64,000 nucleotides of DNA from Natranaerovirga pectinivora (GTDB lineage Bacteria; Bacillota; Clostridia; Lachnospirales; DSM-24629). Under the pieces are notes generated by a model. The model made no database searches. It was not told the origin of the DNA and saw only the letters and a list, made by a program, of their open reading frames with translations. The position numbers and the translations under genes are program-made. The DNA lies in contig NZ_SMAL01000001.1 of assembly GCF_004342165.1 (NCBI RefSeq), positions 425,591 through 489,590 on the forward strand, given 5' to 3'. Below are positions 43,860-51,824 of the stretch, piece by piece (within the stretch, counting starts at the first letter, position 1; each line of letters starts with the position of its first letter).

Positions 43860-44102
43860 ATGTCATATATTGATTTTTTATTAATGCTTTTATATTTAAC
43901 ATTATTACCTTTAGGGGTCTTAGGAATTTTATATGTAGATGTCATTATAACAACAATGAATAAAGTATATGAAAAGTTCAATCTATTTAACGTACCACTG
44001 CAACCTTATTGGTGGTCTAAAACAGTTTATTTAATCATGAGTTTAATTAGTATATTAATAGGAACTGTTGCTTTACTGTCAGTTGTATTATATTTTATAT
44101 AG
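43860..44102 (+). CDS. Small two-helix membrane protein
   Basis: ATG 43860 lies 9 bases after a perfect AAGGAGGT. The 80-residue product has helices at about 6-29 and 52-78 with a short polar hairpin between them (NKVYEKFNLFNVPLQPYWW). No known family. The strong ribosome site, downstream of the glucosidase and just before a VanZ-family gene, indicates it is expressed. It might be an accessory to either neighbour, but that is only position. Confidence 0.65.
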   Translation: MSYIDFLLMLLYLTLLPLGVLGILYVDVIITTMNKVYEKFNLFNVPLQPYWWSKTVYLIMSLISILIGTVALLSVVLYFI

Positions 44103-44162
44103 TGTTTATAAAATTTTAATGTTTAAGAATAAATTCAAATAATAAAAATGGGGGGATATAAA

Positions 44163-45566
44163 ATGAGTTTACAAGAGATAACAGGAATACTTAGAAATTA
44201 TTTTCATCTAGGGATTATAAGACTGGTTTTATTAGGTCTAATCATATGTTTTAGTTACTTTGTAGTATATAAGAAAATTTTAGGGGGCAATAAAAAACCT
44301 TCAAAAAAACAAATTGTGGTTGGTGGCTTATTGATTATATATCTTATTATGGTTCTTGGCGTTACCTTTTTAAGCCGTGGACATTACTACCAAGGGAATA
44401 TGAATCTTCACTTTTTATACTCCTACAGACAAGCATGGAATACATTTAACATTAGAAACTGGCAATTTGTTATACTGAATATCTTTATGTTTGTACCTTT
44501 AGGATTTCTTCTTCCACTTTACCATGATAAATTCCTTAAAAAGCGATGGACTTTAGGTGCTGGTTTGTTATTTACTTTAACCATTGAAACACTTCAGCTT
44601 ATTACAGGCCGTGGTCTTTTTGTTTTAGACGATATTTTTAATAATTTTCTTGGTGCAGTAATTGGTTATGGGCTTATTATGGGATTGAAAACCTTATTCA
44701 ATAGTCGTAGAAAAAGAGTAGCCCTTTCGGTGGCATATTTTTCACCATTATTGATTGTCATATTGGTTTTTGTAAGTATATTTGCTTATTATCATTCTAA
44801 GGAATTTGGCAATTTACATCTAAATTATAATTACAAGATAAATATGAAAAATACAACAACTGTTTTAAATGCCAAATTAAATGACCAAAGAAAATCTTTT
44901 CCTATATATCAAGCACCTACTTATACAAAAACTACTGCAACTGATTTCGCAAAAGATTTTTTTAGCAATATCCAAGTAGATATAGAAGAATTAGAAGTTA
45001 TACCATACAGTATTGCCGCCGTTTATAGGGTAAGAGACCATTATAACACTTATAATATGCGAGTAAATTTCTTAGATGGTTCTTATAGTTTTACAGATTT
45101 TTCTATGCATGAACCAGACCTCATCCCTATGGAAACTGAAGAAGCTGTATTAATTCAGTCTCTTGATAATTTTGGTATTATTATTCCAGAAGGTGCATCA
45201 TTTTTTGGATATGGGAACGGAAACTATGCTTGGAATGCAACAGAATACAGTGATGACTTTATAATAGATGGTAGTTTGAATGTAGTCTACTATAATGATA
45301 ATACCATTAAACATATAAGTAATAGTCTGGTAACCTATAAAAAGGTAAGAGATGTTCTACTTAAAAGTGAAGAAGAGGCTTATAAGGAAATCTTAGCTGG
45401 AAAATTTCAATATTTATACTTTGGTAACACTATTAATTCTATTGCCATTCATGGTGTAGAGTTAAGTTATCAATTAGACTCTAAAGGGTTTTACCAACCT
45501 GTTTATATGTTTAAGTGTACTATTAATGATATGGAAACAAGAATTTATATTCCTGCTTTATTATAA
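44163..45566 (+). CDS. VanZ-family membrane protein with extracellular C-terminal domain
   Basis: Start ATG 44163 (MSLQEITGILRN) chosen because GGGGGGA lies 6 bases before it; ATG 44148 lies within that site. The N-terminal 205 residues are VanZ-like: LSRGHYYQGNMNLHFLYSYR, WQFVILNIFMFVPLGFLLPL, TIETLQLITGRGLFVLDDIF and NNFLGAVIGYG, with about six helices. After the last helix (about 186-208) comes a soluble 255-residue domain outside the cell that I do not recognise. VanZ relatives affect glycopeptide or lipoglycopeptide susceptibility, but no van genes are nearby. Confidence 0.88.
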   Translation: MSLQEITGILRNYFHLGIIRLVLLGLIICFSYFVVYKKILGGNKKPSKKQIVVGGLLIIYLIMVLGVTFLSRGHYYQGNMNLHFLYSYRQAWNTFNIRNWQFVILNIFMFVPLGFLLPLYHDKFLKKRWTLGAGLLFTLTIETLQLITGRGLFVLDDIFNNFLGAVIGYGLIMGLKTLFNSRRKRVALSVAYFSPLLIVILVFVSIFAYYHSKEFGNLHLNYNYKINMKNTTTVLNAKLNDQRKSFPIYQAPTYTKTTATDFAKDFFSNIQVDIEELEVIPYSIAAVYRVRDHYNTYNMRVNFLDGSYSFTDFSMHEPDLIPMETEEAVLIQSLDNFGIIIPEGASFFGYGNGNYAWNATEYSDDFIIDGSLNVVYYNDNTIKHISNSLVTYKKVRDVLLKSEEEAYKEILAGKFQYLYFGNTINSIAIHGVELSYQLDSKGFYQPVYMFKCTINDMETRIYIPALL

Positions 45567-45600
45567 TTTGTAAAATAAGAATGTTAGAAGGAGTTCATTA

Positions 45601-45955
45601 TGAATAAATATATTGATTTAAACCGTTTAGAATTCTTTGTAACAAACAAATGCAATTCAAATTGCAAACATTGATGCCTTATACGGAACCCCTTGATTCT
45701 ATTCGTTCAGTTAGTATTAAACCTAATGGGGAGGTTATGGTCTGTAAAGATTTTTCTATAGGTAACATAAAAGAAAGTGATATTTTAGAAATTATAAACA
45801 ACTATGACCCATATAATAATTTATATATGGATATAATTTTAAAAGATGGTATACAAGGCTTATTAAAAAAGGCTGAAGACAAAGGTGTCTTTATAGAAGA
45901 AAAAGAATTTTTTTCCACTTGTGATATGTGTGTCTATTTAAGAAAAATTGTATAA
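45601..45955 (+). pseudogene. Radical SAM protein with large internal deletion
   Basis: ATG 45601 has AGAAGGAG upstream and encodes LNRLEFFVTNKCNSNCKH, the start of a radical SAM CxxxCxxC motif, but the third Cys is replaced by a stop. From 45650 another frame gives SIKPNGEVMVCKDFSIGNIK and ends EFFSTCDMCVYLRKIV, which look like the C-terminal auxiliary-cluster region of the same kind of protein. Most of the barrel, more than 150 codons, is missing. A deletion joined the two ends out of frame at about 45673. Inactive. Confidence 0.75.
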
Positions 45956-45975
45956 TGATTTAGGAGGTGTTATTT

Positions 45976-46113
45976 ATGACAATCTTTGATATACTTTTTG
46001 ATATTTCAGAAGCTGTAATTAAGAACTGGGAAAAACATAAAAAGAAAGTTAAATACCCATTATTTGCTGTTGCAGTTGGGAGTATAATCGCTTTTTTTCA
46101 CTTTGCAAAGTAG
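45976..46113 (+). CDS. 45-residue membrane protein
   Basis: ATG 45976 lies behind TAGGAGGTG. The product has an amphipathic, charged first half (MTIFDILFDISEAVIKNWEK, then HKKKVK) and one C-terminal membrane helix (about 27-43, FAVAVGSIIAFFHFAK). Excellent ribosome site, a following terminator, and a clean frame argue that it is translated. It resembles type I toxin-like or small regulatory membrane peptides only in general form. It sits directly after a dead radical SAM gene, so it may have been a partner of that system. Confidence 0.55.
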   Translation: MTIFDILFDISEAVIKNWEKHKKKVKYPLFAVAVGSIIAFFHFAK

Positions 46114-46122
46114 TATACCACT

Positions 46123-46167
46123 AAAGCCGATTGGGTGACTTATAGAATCATACAATCGGCTTTTTTT
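46123..46167 (+). terminator. Rho-independent terminator
   Basis: AAAGCCGATTG pairs with CAATCGGCTTT, followed by a T-run. Confidence 0.9.
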
Positions 46168-46223
46168 GCATAATAAATATATAGTCAACAGAAATTTAAG
46201 CAATCATTATAAGGGGGAATTGT

Positions 46224-46649
46224 ATGGGCGATAGAGTAAAAGAAGCCATAGAATTATTTGAAAAGGGTTTTAGTTGTTCACAATCTGTTTTTACAGCATA
46301 TTCTGATTTGTTTGGATTGGATAAAGATATAGCCCTTAAATTAAGCAATGGATTTGGTGGTGGGATAGCAAGACGGCAAGAAATTTGTGGCGCTGTAACA
46401 GGGGCGGTAATGCTCATTGGCCTAAAAGAAGGAAAAATCATACCTTCTGATACCGTAGCCCATGAAAAAACATATGAAATGATCAATTGCTTTTGCCAAA
46501 AGTTTATAGAAAAAAATAACAGCCTCAACTGTTCTGAACTATTAGGGTGTGATCTTGCTCTAGCAAGTGAAAAAAGACTATTTGCAACTATGTGTAAAGG
46601 ATATGTTCAAGATGCTGCAGAAATCATTAATAATCTATTAGACGAGTGA
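46224..46649 (+). CDS. C-GCAxxG-C-C family protein (putative redox protein)
   Basis: ATG 46224 after AAGGGGG. The 141-residue protein has the conserved Cys pattern of this family: FSCSQSVFTAYSDLFGLD, ICGAVTGAVMLIG (the CGAVxG core), NCFCQKF, LNCSELLGCDL and ATMCKGYVQDA. Members are thought to bind a metal or redox cofactor, with the role unknown; some accompany selenium or metal reductases. No partner gene is seen here. It is flanked by terminators on both sides, so it is a single-gene unit. Confidence 0.9.
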   Translation: MGDRVKEAIELFEKGFSCSQSVFTAYSDLFGLDKDIALKLSNGFGGGIARRQEICGAVTGAVMLIGLKEGKIIPSDTVAHEKTYEMINCFCQKFIEKNNSLNCSELLGCDLALASEKRLFATMCKGYVQDAAEIINNLLDE

Positions 46650-46664
46650 TTAATACATAAGAGT

Positions 46665-46704
46665 AAAATCGATAGTGGTCGTAAGATTACATATCGATTT
46701 TTTT
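46665..46704 (+). terminator. Rho-independent terminator
   Basis: AAAATCGATA pairs with TATCGATTTT, with a following T-run. Confidence 0.88.
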
Positions 46705-46758
46705 ATCTGAAAAATGCTTATCTATTTTATGTAAATTCAATACAATTAATAATGTTTA

Positions 46759-46767
46759 TGGTATAAT
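46759..46767 (+). promoter_or_regulatory. Extended -10 promoter element
   Basis: TGGTATAAT with upstream AT-rich DNA; no clear -35. Probably drives the HAD-kinase-GNAT series, with a leader of about 140 bases. Confidence 0.5.
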
Positions 46768-46910
46768 TATCCTAATTAATTTATTTCTTTTGAATCAAAT
46801 ACTTAATAATTAGAAAAAAGCACACCTATCCCAAAATAGACCATAGATATATTTTCATTTAAACCAAAAGATAAGCGATAGAAAAACAAACAAAAGGACG
46901 TGTACAAAAA

Positions 46911-47672
46911 ATGAACACTATAATACTAGACTTAGACGGAACTTTCTTAAGAAGTGACAAGACCATATCACAACAGAATATTAATACAATCAAAAAATTA
47001 ATAGATTTAAATAAAGATATTATTATTGCAACGGCTAGACCTCCAAGAAGAGTGTATAATCAACTTCCTTGTGAACTACATAATAATAAAATCATTTTCT
47101 TAAATGGGGCTGTAATTCATCACAATGGCAAACCCATTTTTAATAAACATATTGCTGTAGATGATTTTACGACCATTTATAACTTAGTAAGAAAATACCC
47201 TGATAAAGGGGTAATTGCTGTTGAGTATGATCAATTGTATGCCATGGGCAATTTTGAATCTCATATTCCTAAAGTGTTTTATACTGAAGTAGATGAATTA
47301 GAGTATAAAGAAACACCTAAAATTCTTGTCAAAGTTTTAGATGATACCTTTAGAGAAGAATTGCTTTATCATTTACCACCAAACTGTAATATCGTTTTTA
47401 CTGATAATGGTACTTTGGCTCATATAATGCATCAATCTGTTTCAAAAAGAAATGCTGTTCAATATTTATTTGACACCTACGGCGGTCATTTTAAGAATAC
47501 CATTTGTTTTGGTGATGATTATAACGATATGGAACTGTTTAAAGAGTGTAAGGTAAGTGTTGCAATGAAGAATGCCATAAGTGAATTAAAAGAAATTTCT
47601 ACCCATATAACCAGTTCCAACGATGAAGATGGTGTAAGTGAATTTATAAATACTTATTACAGTCTTATATAA
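46911..47672 (+). CDS. HAD-superfamily phosphatase, Cof type
   Basis: ATG 46911 after AAAGGACG. Motif I LDLDGTFLRSD, motif II ATARPPRR, the KRNAVQYLFDTYG segment and motif III/IV GDDYNDMELFKECKVSVAMKNA are all present. The long cap between motifs II and III is the C2 (Cof) type. Such enzymes dephosphorylate sugar phosphates, FMN or pyridoxal phosphate, and specificity cannot be read from sequence. The next gene is a kinase-like protein 25 bases downstream, a pairing that might form a nucleotide or sugar-phosphate salvage unit. Confidence 0.92.
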   Translation: MNTIILDLDGTFLRSDKTISQQNINTIKKLIDLNKDIIIATARPPRRVYNQLPCELHNNKIIFLNGAVIHHNGKPIFNKHIAVDDFTTIYNLVRKYPDKGVIAVEYDQLYAMGNFESHIPKVFYTEVDELEYKETPKILVKVLDDTFREELLYHLPPNCNIVFTDNGTLAHIMHQSVSKRNAVQYLFDTYGGHFKNTICFGDDYNDMELFKECKVSVAMKNAISELKEISTHITSSNDEDGVSEFINTYYSLI

Positions 47673-47696
47673 AACTCTGTTTAAGAAGGTGTTCAA

Positions 47697-48308
47697 TTGG
47701 ATTTTTTAATCTCTGACATACAAAAGAATCTTATCGCTAATAAAAATAATATCATTGGCATAGATGGTGGTACTGGCGCAGGAAAATCTACTATTTTAAC
47801 AGAATTACAATTAAAGCTAGAATCTTTAGGGTTAAGGGTTATTCCTTTAAGCATAGATGATTTCATTCATAAAAGAGCCATTCGATATGATACATCACAA
47901 GAGGAGTGGTACTGTTTTTACAAATTACAATGGCGTTACAATTATTTGATAAATGAAATACTAGCTCCTGCTAAAGCTCAGGAAAAACTTGATAAACAAA
48001 TTGAACTTTATGACAAAGAAAAGGATCAATACAATATGGTTCCTCTTAATGCTAACACGCCATATATTATTTTATTAGAGGGTATGTTCCTCCAGCGGAA
48101 TACATTGAAAAGATATTTTGATTACATTAGCTTTATGGATGTACCAAAAGAAGACAGAGTTGAAAGGGTTTTAAGACGGGATACCTATATTGGAAATGAA
48201 GCTGAGATTTATAATAAATATGAAAGTAGATACTTCCCTGCCGAGGACTATTACTTTAAAAGGTATACACCACTAAAAAAAGCGCATTCTGTCATAAGAT
48301 CTGAATAA
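47697..48308 (+). CDS. Uridine-kinase-like P-loop protein
   Basis: TTG 47697 behind AAGAAGGTG. Walker A GIDGGTGAGKST (about 22-33) and LSIDDFIHKR (the DDF-type motif of uridine and pantothenate kinases) are followed by LLEGMFLQRN and a RVLRRD lid segment. At 203 residues it is like the short uridine-kinase relatives found across Firmicutes, whose substrate is often untested. It likely shares a transcript with the HAD phosphatase. Confidence 0.85.
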   Translation: MDFLISDIQKNLIANKNNIIGIDGGTGAGKSTILTELQLKLESLGLRVIPLSIDDFIHKRAIRYDTSQEEWYCFYKLQWRYNYLINEILAPAKAQEKLDKQIELYDKEKDQYNMVPLNANTPYIILLEGMFLQRNTLKRYFDYISFMDVPKEDRVERVLRRDTYIGNEAEIYNKYESRYFPAEDYYFKRYTPLKKAHSVIRSE

Positions 48309-48371
48309 AATTACTATGTGACGCCAGTGGATTTATTCAATTAACTTGGTAATTATAAGGGGGTTCAAAAC

Positions 48372-48824
48372 TTGAACACTGATGTAAAAATAAGATTAAT
48401 CACAAAAGATGAATTAAATCAATTAATAAATTTATACAAACATTTACATACGGACGACCCTGATATTGAAAACACTGAATCTATTCAAGAACTATGGTAT
48501 AGCATATACAATGATCCAAGCATATATTGCATAGTAGCAGAACAAAAAGGCCTTCTTATTTCAACTTGTAATATTACAATCATTAAAAACTTAACCAGAA
48601 ATGCACGGCCTTATGGATTAATCGAAAATGTTGTAACCCACTCTGATTATAGAAATCTTGGTCTTGGGAAAAAGGTATTACAAAAAGCCATTGATATTGC
48701 AAAAGAAAATAACTGTTATAAAGTAATGTTGCTCACTGGTTCTAAAAAAGAGGAAACCCTTCATTTCTATAGAAGTGTAGGCTTTAAAGACGATATAAAA
48801 AAAGGATTTATTATAAATTTTTAA
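48372..48824 (+). CDS. GNAT-family N-acetyltransferase
   Basis: TTG 48372 (NTDVKIRLITKDELNQL) after AAGGGGG. The acetyl-CoA binding motif is clear: VTHSDYRNLGLGKKVLQKAI (R/Q-x-x-G-x-G/A) at about 92-111, preceded by the GLIENVV strand and followed by CYKVMLLTGSKKEETLHFYR and SVGFKDD. 150 residues is standard. Substrate unknown. It is the third of a loosely spaced series after the HAD and kinase genes. Confidence 0.92.
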   Translation: MNTDVKIRLITKDELNQLINLYKHLHTDDPDIENTESIQELWYSIYNDPSIYCIVAEQKGLLISTCNITIIKNLTRNARPYGLIENVVTHSDYRNLGLGKKVLQKAIDIAKENNCYKVMLLTGSKKEETLHFYRSVGFKDDIKKGFIINF

Positions 48825-48840
48825 TCTAACGGGGGGCGTT

Positions 48841-49338
48841 ATGTGTACAGAAAATGAAATTTACAAACTCATACGAGTTTCAAATATAAAAAGAGTTATT
48901 CATTTGGTTATAGCGATACTAAATATATTTGTTGCCTTTTCCCTTATTTTTTTAAAATATAGAGAGTATCTATTTGTACTTAGAATACAGTTGATTCAAC
49001 TGATAATACCTGCTTTATTTGGTTTATTATTTTACTTTTATAAAAAAGCGCACCAAAAAGGAAGCACCTATAAGATTAATGGGCCATATTTACAATATAT
49101 TAATTTCGATACAAACCAATTTTATCGAATAAGTTATTCGGATATTAGTGAAATAAGACAAAAAAACGATACACTAGAAATATATTTGATAGAAAAGCCG
49201 TTGTATACTATTTGGAATAAAAAACGAAAAAACAAATTGATTGTCTCATCTGATTCTAGTGCTATTTATTCAGATCTTAAAGACTTATATGGATGGGATT
49301 CTAAACTTAAAGTTAATACAGTCTTAAATAGCAGTTAA
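48841..49338 (+). CDS. Two-helix membrane protein with PH-like C-terminus
   Basis: ATG 48841 after AACGGGGGG, 16 bases after the acetyltransferase stop. Two helices (about 18-38 and 46-64) are followed by a soluble domain (ISYSDISEIRQKNDTLEIYL onward) with the alternating strand pattern of bPH-type domains, as also seen at 25688 and 40098. No known function. The tail ends in a DLYGWDSKL segment. Confidence 0.55.
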   Translation: MCTENEIYKLIRVSNIKRVIHLVIAILNIFVAFSLIFLKYREYLFVLRIQLIQLIIPALFGLLFYFYKKAHQKGSTYKINGPYLQYINFDTNQFYRISYSDISEIRQKNDTLEIYLIEKPLYTIWNKKRKNKLIVSSDSSAIYSDLKDLYGWDSKLKVNTVLNSS

Positions 49339-49365
49339 TAAAGTTTTTAGGTCCAAGGAGGTATT

Positions 49366-49827
49366 ATGAATACTCAAGAAATGATTCAGCAGATTAAATA
49401 TTTAAAAGCAATAGAAGCTAAGAGCAAGCGTAAAAATTATGATTTCGACTTACTTGAAAGAATGATTATTAAGCTAGTTTCTTTCACGGATTGTAATGAA
49501 TGCAAAGAATTGTTAGGTGAATTAACACCCGTTCTTAAAGAAATAGAAAATAGTGTAATAACGAAAACAAATAAAGCGTACTCGACAATTATAGATAAAT
49601 TAAAAACCCATCTAAGAGAGCAACATAACTTAGTTACCCCTAATTACTATGCAGAAACTTATATGTTGTATGGCCTTTCATTTGGATCGGCTATTGGTAT
49701 AATAATTTCCATGAGTCTTAATCAAATGGCATTTATAGGTTTTGGTTTACCTATTGGTATGCTCTTTGGGCAATCAATTGGTGCAATACAAGATGAAAAA
49801 GCTAAAAAAGATGGGACTGTCATTTAA
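49366..49827 (+). CDS. Hypothetical protein with Gly-rich C-terminal membrane hairpin
   Basis: ATG 49366 follows CAAGGAGG. Residues 1-95 are charged and helical (QIKYLKAIEAKSKRKNYDFD), and two Gly-rich membrane segments follow at about 103-122 and 126-143 (GLSFGSAIGIIISMSL and FGLPIGMLFGQSIG). The arrangement resembles small uncharacterised proteins of Firmicutes with a glycine-zipper-like hairpin. Function unknown. A perfect ribosome site supports expression. Confidence 0.6.
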   Translation: MNTQEMIQQIKYLKAIEAKSKRKNYDFDLLERMIIKLVSFTDCNECKELLGELTPVLKEIENSVITKTNKAYSTIIDKLKTHLREQHNLVTPNYYAETYMLYGLSFGSAIGIIISMSLNQMAFIGFGLPIGMLFGQSIGAIQDEKAKKDGTVI

Positions 49828-49972
49828 TACCCTATAGAAATATACTATTTATTTTATCCGGATGAAATATCGGAGTATTTGAGAGATAATATGCATAAAA
49901 TGAGTAGAACTAAAAAACCTAGAAACAATACAAATCATACTTTTTATATATACTTTTACTAAGGAGACTGCT

Positions 49973-50464
49973 ATGGAATTATGGGATATACTTGATAAAG
50001 ACAGAAATAAAACAGGAAAACTCATTGAACGGGGTCAGCATTTGAAAACAGGTGAGTATCATCTCGTGGTATTTGCTTTTATAAAAAACTCAAAAGGAGA
50101 ATTGCTTATTTCTAAACGCACACCCAATAAGACTTATCCTAATACCTGGGAGATAACAGGGGGAGCTGCTGTAACAGGAGATACTAGCTTAACTGCAATT
50201 ATTAGGGAAGCAAAAGAAGAACTAGGCATTAATTTAGAGATTGATAAAGGGAAAATCATAAAAAGTTTTAGATGTGATGTCAATCATTCTTACTTTGCTG
50301 ATGTTTGGTTATTCGAGCAAGATATCAATTTTGATAATATCGTCTGTCAACCTGAAGAAGTAAGTGAAGCAGCATTGGTGACTAAAGAAGAACTTATTGC
50401 ACTAATAAAGAACAATATGTTTATTCAAAATGATTATGTTCTAGAATGTTTAGAGTTACTATGA
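49973..50464 (+). CDS. NUDIX hydrolase, Idi/YfcD-like
   Basis: ATG 49973 after TAAGGAGAC. The start ELWDILDKDRNKTGKLIERG is characteristic of the isopentenyl-diphosphate-isomerase-like branch of NUDIX proteins (YfcD). The Nudix box lies in the stretch starting GGAAVTGD and ending REAKEELGI (about 62-85) with R-E-x-x-E-E intact. The protein should hydrolyse a nucleotide- or isoprenoid-type diphosphate, and the true substrate of the short members is unknown. It is unrelated in detail to the NUDIX at 13473. The gene is followed 25 bases later by a membrane protein. Confidence 0.9.
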   Translation: MELWDILDKDRNKTGKLIERGQHLKTGEYHLVVFAFIKNSKGELLISKRTPNKTYPNTWEITGGAAVTGDTSLTAIIREAKEELGINLEIDKGKIIKSFRCDVNHSYFADVWLFEQDINFDNIVCQPEEVSEAALVTKEELIALIKNNMFIQNDYVLECLELL

Positions 50465-50489
50465 AACTGAGAATTTAAAGGTGGTTATA

Positions 50490-51179
50490 ATGAATAAAGA
50501 AAGTAAAAAATTATTGAAGAGTTTAGGATTTATATTTATAGGGTTATTATTAACAACAAAGCTCCCCTATGATTCTTATTCCATAATCCAATATGTAATT
50601 AGACCTCTAACTTATAACAATACAACTCTTTACTTGTCAGGTATTGTGCCTTTTTTTTTAATTATAGTTGGATTGACGCGGTTATTTGAAGTAGAGTACT
50701 TTTCACAAGTTAATAAAATTGCAATATTTTTATTAATGGTAATTATTATAATGCCCACGATGAATAGCACCATCAACACCGTTAGAGCTTCTATTTTTCG
50801 TGTAATCAATGATGAACTAAAATCCCTAGATTTAGTTGAAAGCAATCTAAGTATAAATTCTGGGAATGCAAGTGATTCAATTCATTTTATAGTTAAATTA
50901 AAAATTATTGATTATAGTAACTTTCCTAGCAATTTTAACATTAGAATGCATATACCTAAAAATTTAAAACCCTATTTTGATACGGATTATCTGGAATTTG
51001 ATGACAGCTACCAAACATACGGGAACAAACAAATATTAACTATCCACCAAAGGTTTACCTTACCAGCTGAAAGAGTATATGGAAGAGATAATAACTTTGA
51101 TAACTATTGGAAAGAATCATTTGAATTGGAATTATATAATGAAAATGGTAGCGTAATTTTATTGCATCGAGGACGTTAA
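50490..51179 (+). CDS. Membrane protein of unknown function
   Basis: ATG 50490 (MNKESKKLLKSLGFIF) is preferred to GTG 50481 since AAAGGTGG lies at the right distance. Three helices (about 9-28, 46-66, 74-95) are followed by an outer beta-rich domain of about 130 residues (FIVKLKIIDYSNFPSNFNIR onward). No recognised family. The next gene, a lipoprotein 22 bases downstream, is likely cotranscribed, so the two might form an envelope complex. Confidence 0.6.
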   Translation: MNKESKKLLKSLGFIFIGLLLTTKLPYDSYSIIQYVIRPLTYNNTTLYLSGIVPFFLIIVGLTRLFEVEYFSQVNKIAIFLLMVIIIMPTMNSTINTVRASIFRVINDELKSLDLVESNLSINSGNASDSIHFIVKLKIIDYSNFPSNFNIRMHIPKNLKPYFDTDYLEFDDSYQTYGNKQILTIHQRFTLPAERVYGRDNNFDNYWKESFELELYNENGSVILLHRGR

Positions 51180-51201
51180 TATAAATGGGAGGATTAAATA
51201 A

Positions 51202-51693
51202 ATGAAAGCTTCTATAATCAAACTATTGCTTCTTATAGTAATTGTTTTTTCACTAGTTGGTTGTGAAGAACAGGGAAAAACAAGTAAAGGCGAAGTAAGA
51301 ATTAAATCTTACTATGAAAAACCAGCCTCTCTAGATGACGAAAGCACAATTTTAATTAAAGGCTTATTAGAAGGCGAGGAGTATATAGAAATTATTATTA
51401 ATGGTGAAATAAGGGACTTTGAACAGTATTCATTAATATGGTCTGGTAACGATATTGAGGAAGATGAATTAATAACCCATTATGAACGCATACAAGACAA
51501 AATAGTCGTTATTAAAACTTATCAACCAGAAGGTATTCCTATGGAGAAAATCAAATGGAAAAATATATTAGGGGATGAATATGAATACATCATTCAAGAG
51601 AGAGCTCTAGGACCTAATAGTAACACGACATTAATATATGATTTAGAAAACAATGAAAACATTAGTGAAGAAATAGAGACCATACAGGATTGA
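51202..51693 (+). CDS. Small lipoprotein
   Basis: ATG 51202 after GGGAGG. The signal peptide MKASIIKLLLLIVIVFSLVG leads to Cys21 (LVGC lipobox). The mature domain (about 140 residues) is very acidic and has no recognised fold. It is likely anchored next to the product of the preceding membrane gene. It ends shortly before a terminator. Confidence 0.7.
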   Translation: MKASIIKLLLLIVIVFSLVGCEEQGKTSKGEVRIKSYYEKPASLDDESTILIKGLLEGEEYIEIIINGEIRDFEQYSLIWSGNDIEEDELITHYERIQDKIVVIKTYQPEGIPMEKIKWKNILGDEYEYIIQERALGPNSNTTLIYDLENNENISEEIETIQD

Positions 51694-51717
51694 GCATATA
51701 ATTGAATACAATTATTT

Positions 51718-51747
51718 AAGAGAAAGCGCGTAAAACTGCTTTCTCTT
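51718..51747 (+). terminator. Rho-independent terminator
   Basis: AAGAGAAAGC pairs perfectly with GCTTTCTCTT, followed by a T-rich stretch. Confidence 0.82.
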
Positions 51748-51824
51748 GCATTTTGTCTTGAATAATAGTATTATAACTTAGTATGCCATCTGGCAAACAA
51801 AAAACAAACTCGAGGTAGATTAAA

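Noticed and set aside
44148-45566. Glycopeptide resistance locus based on the VanZ-family gene
   Set aside because: VanZ-like proteins are common in clostridia and no vanA/B-type ligase, VanH or VanX gene is present.
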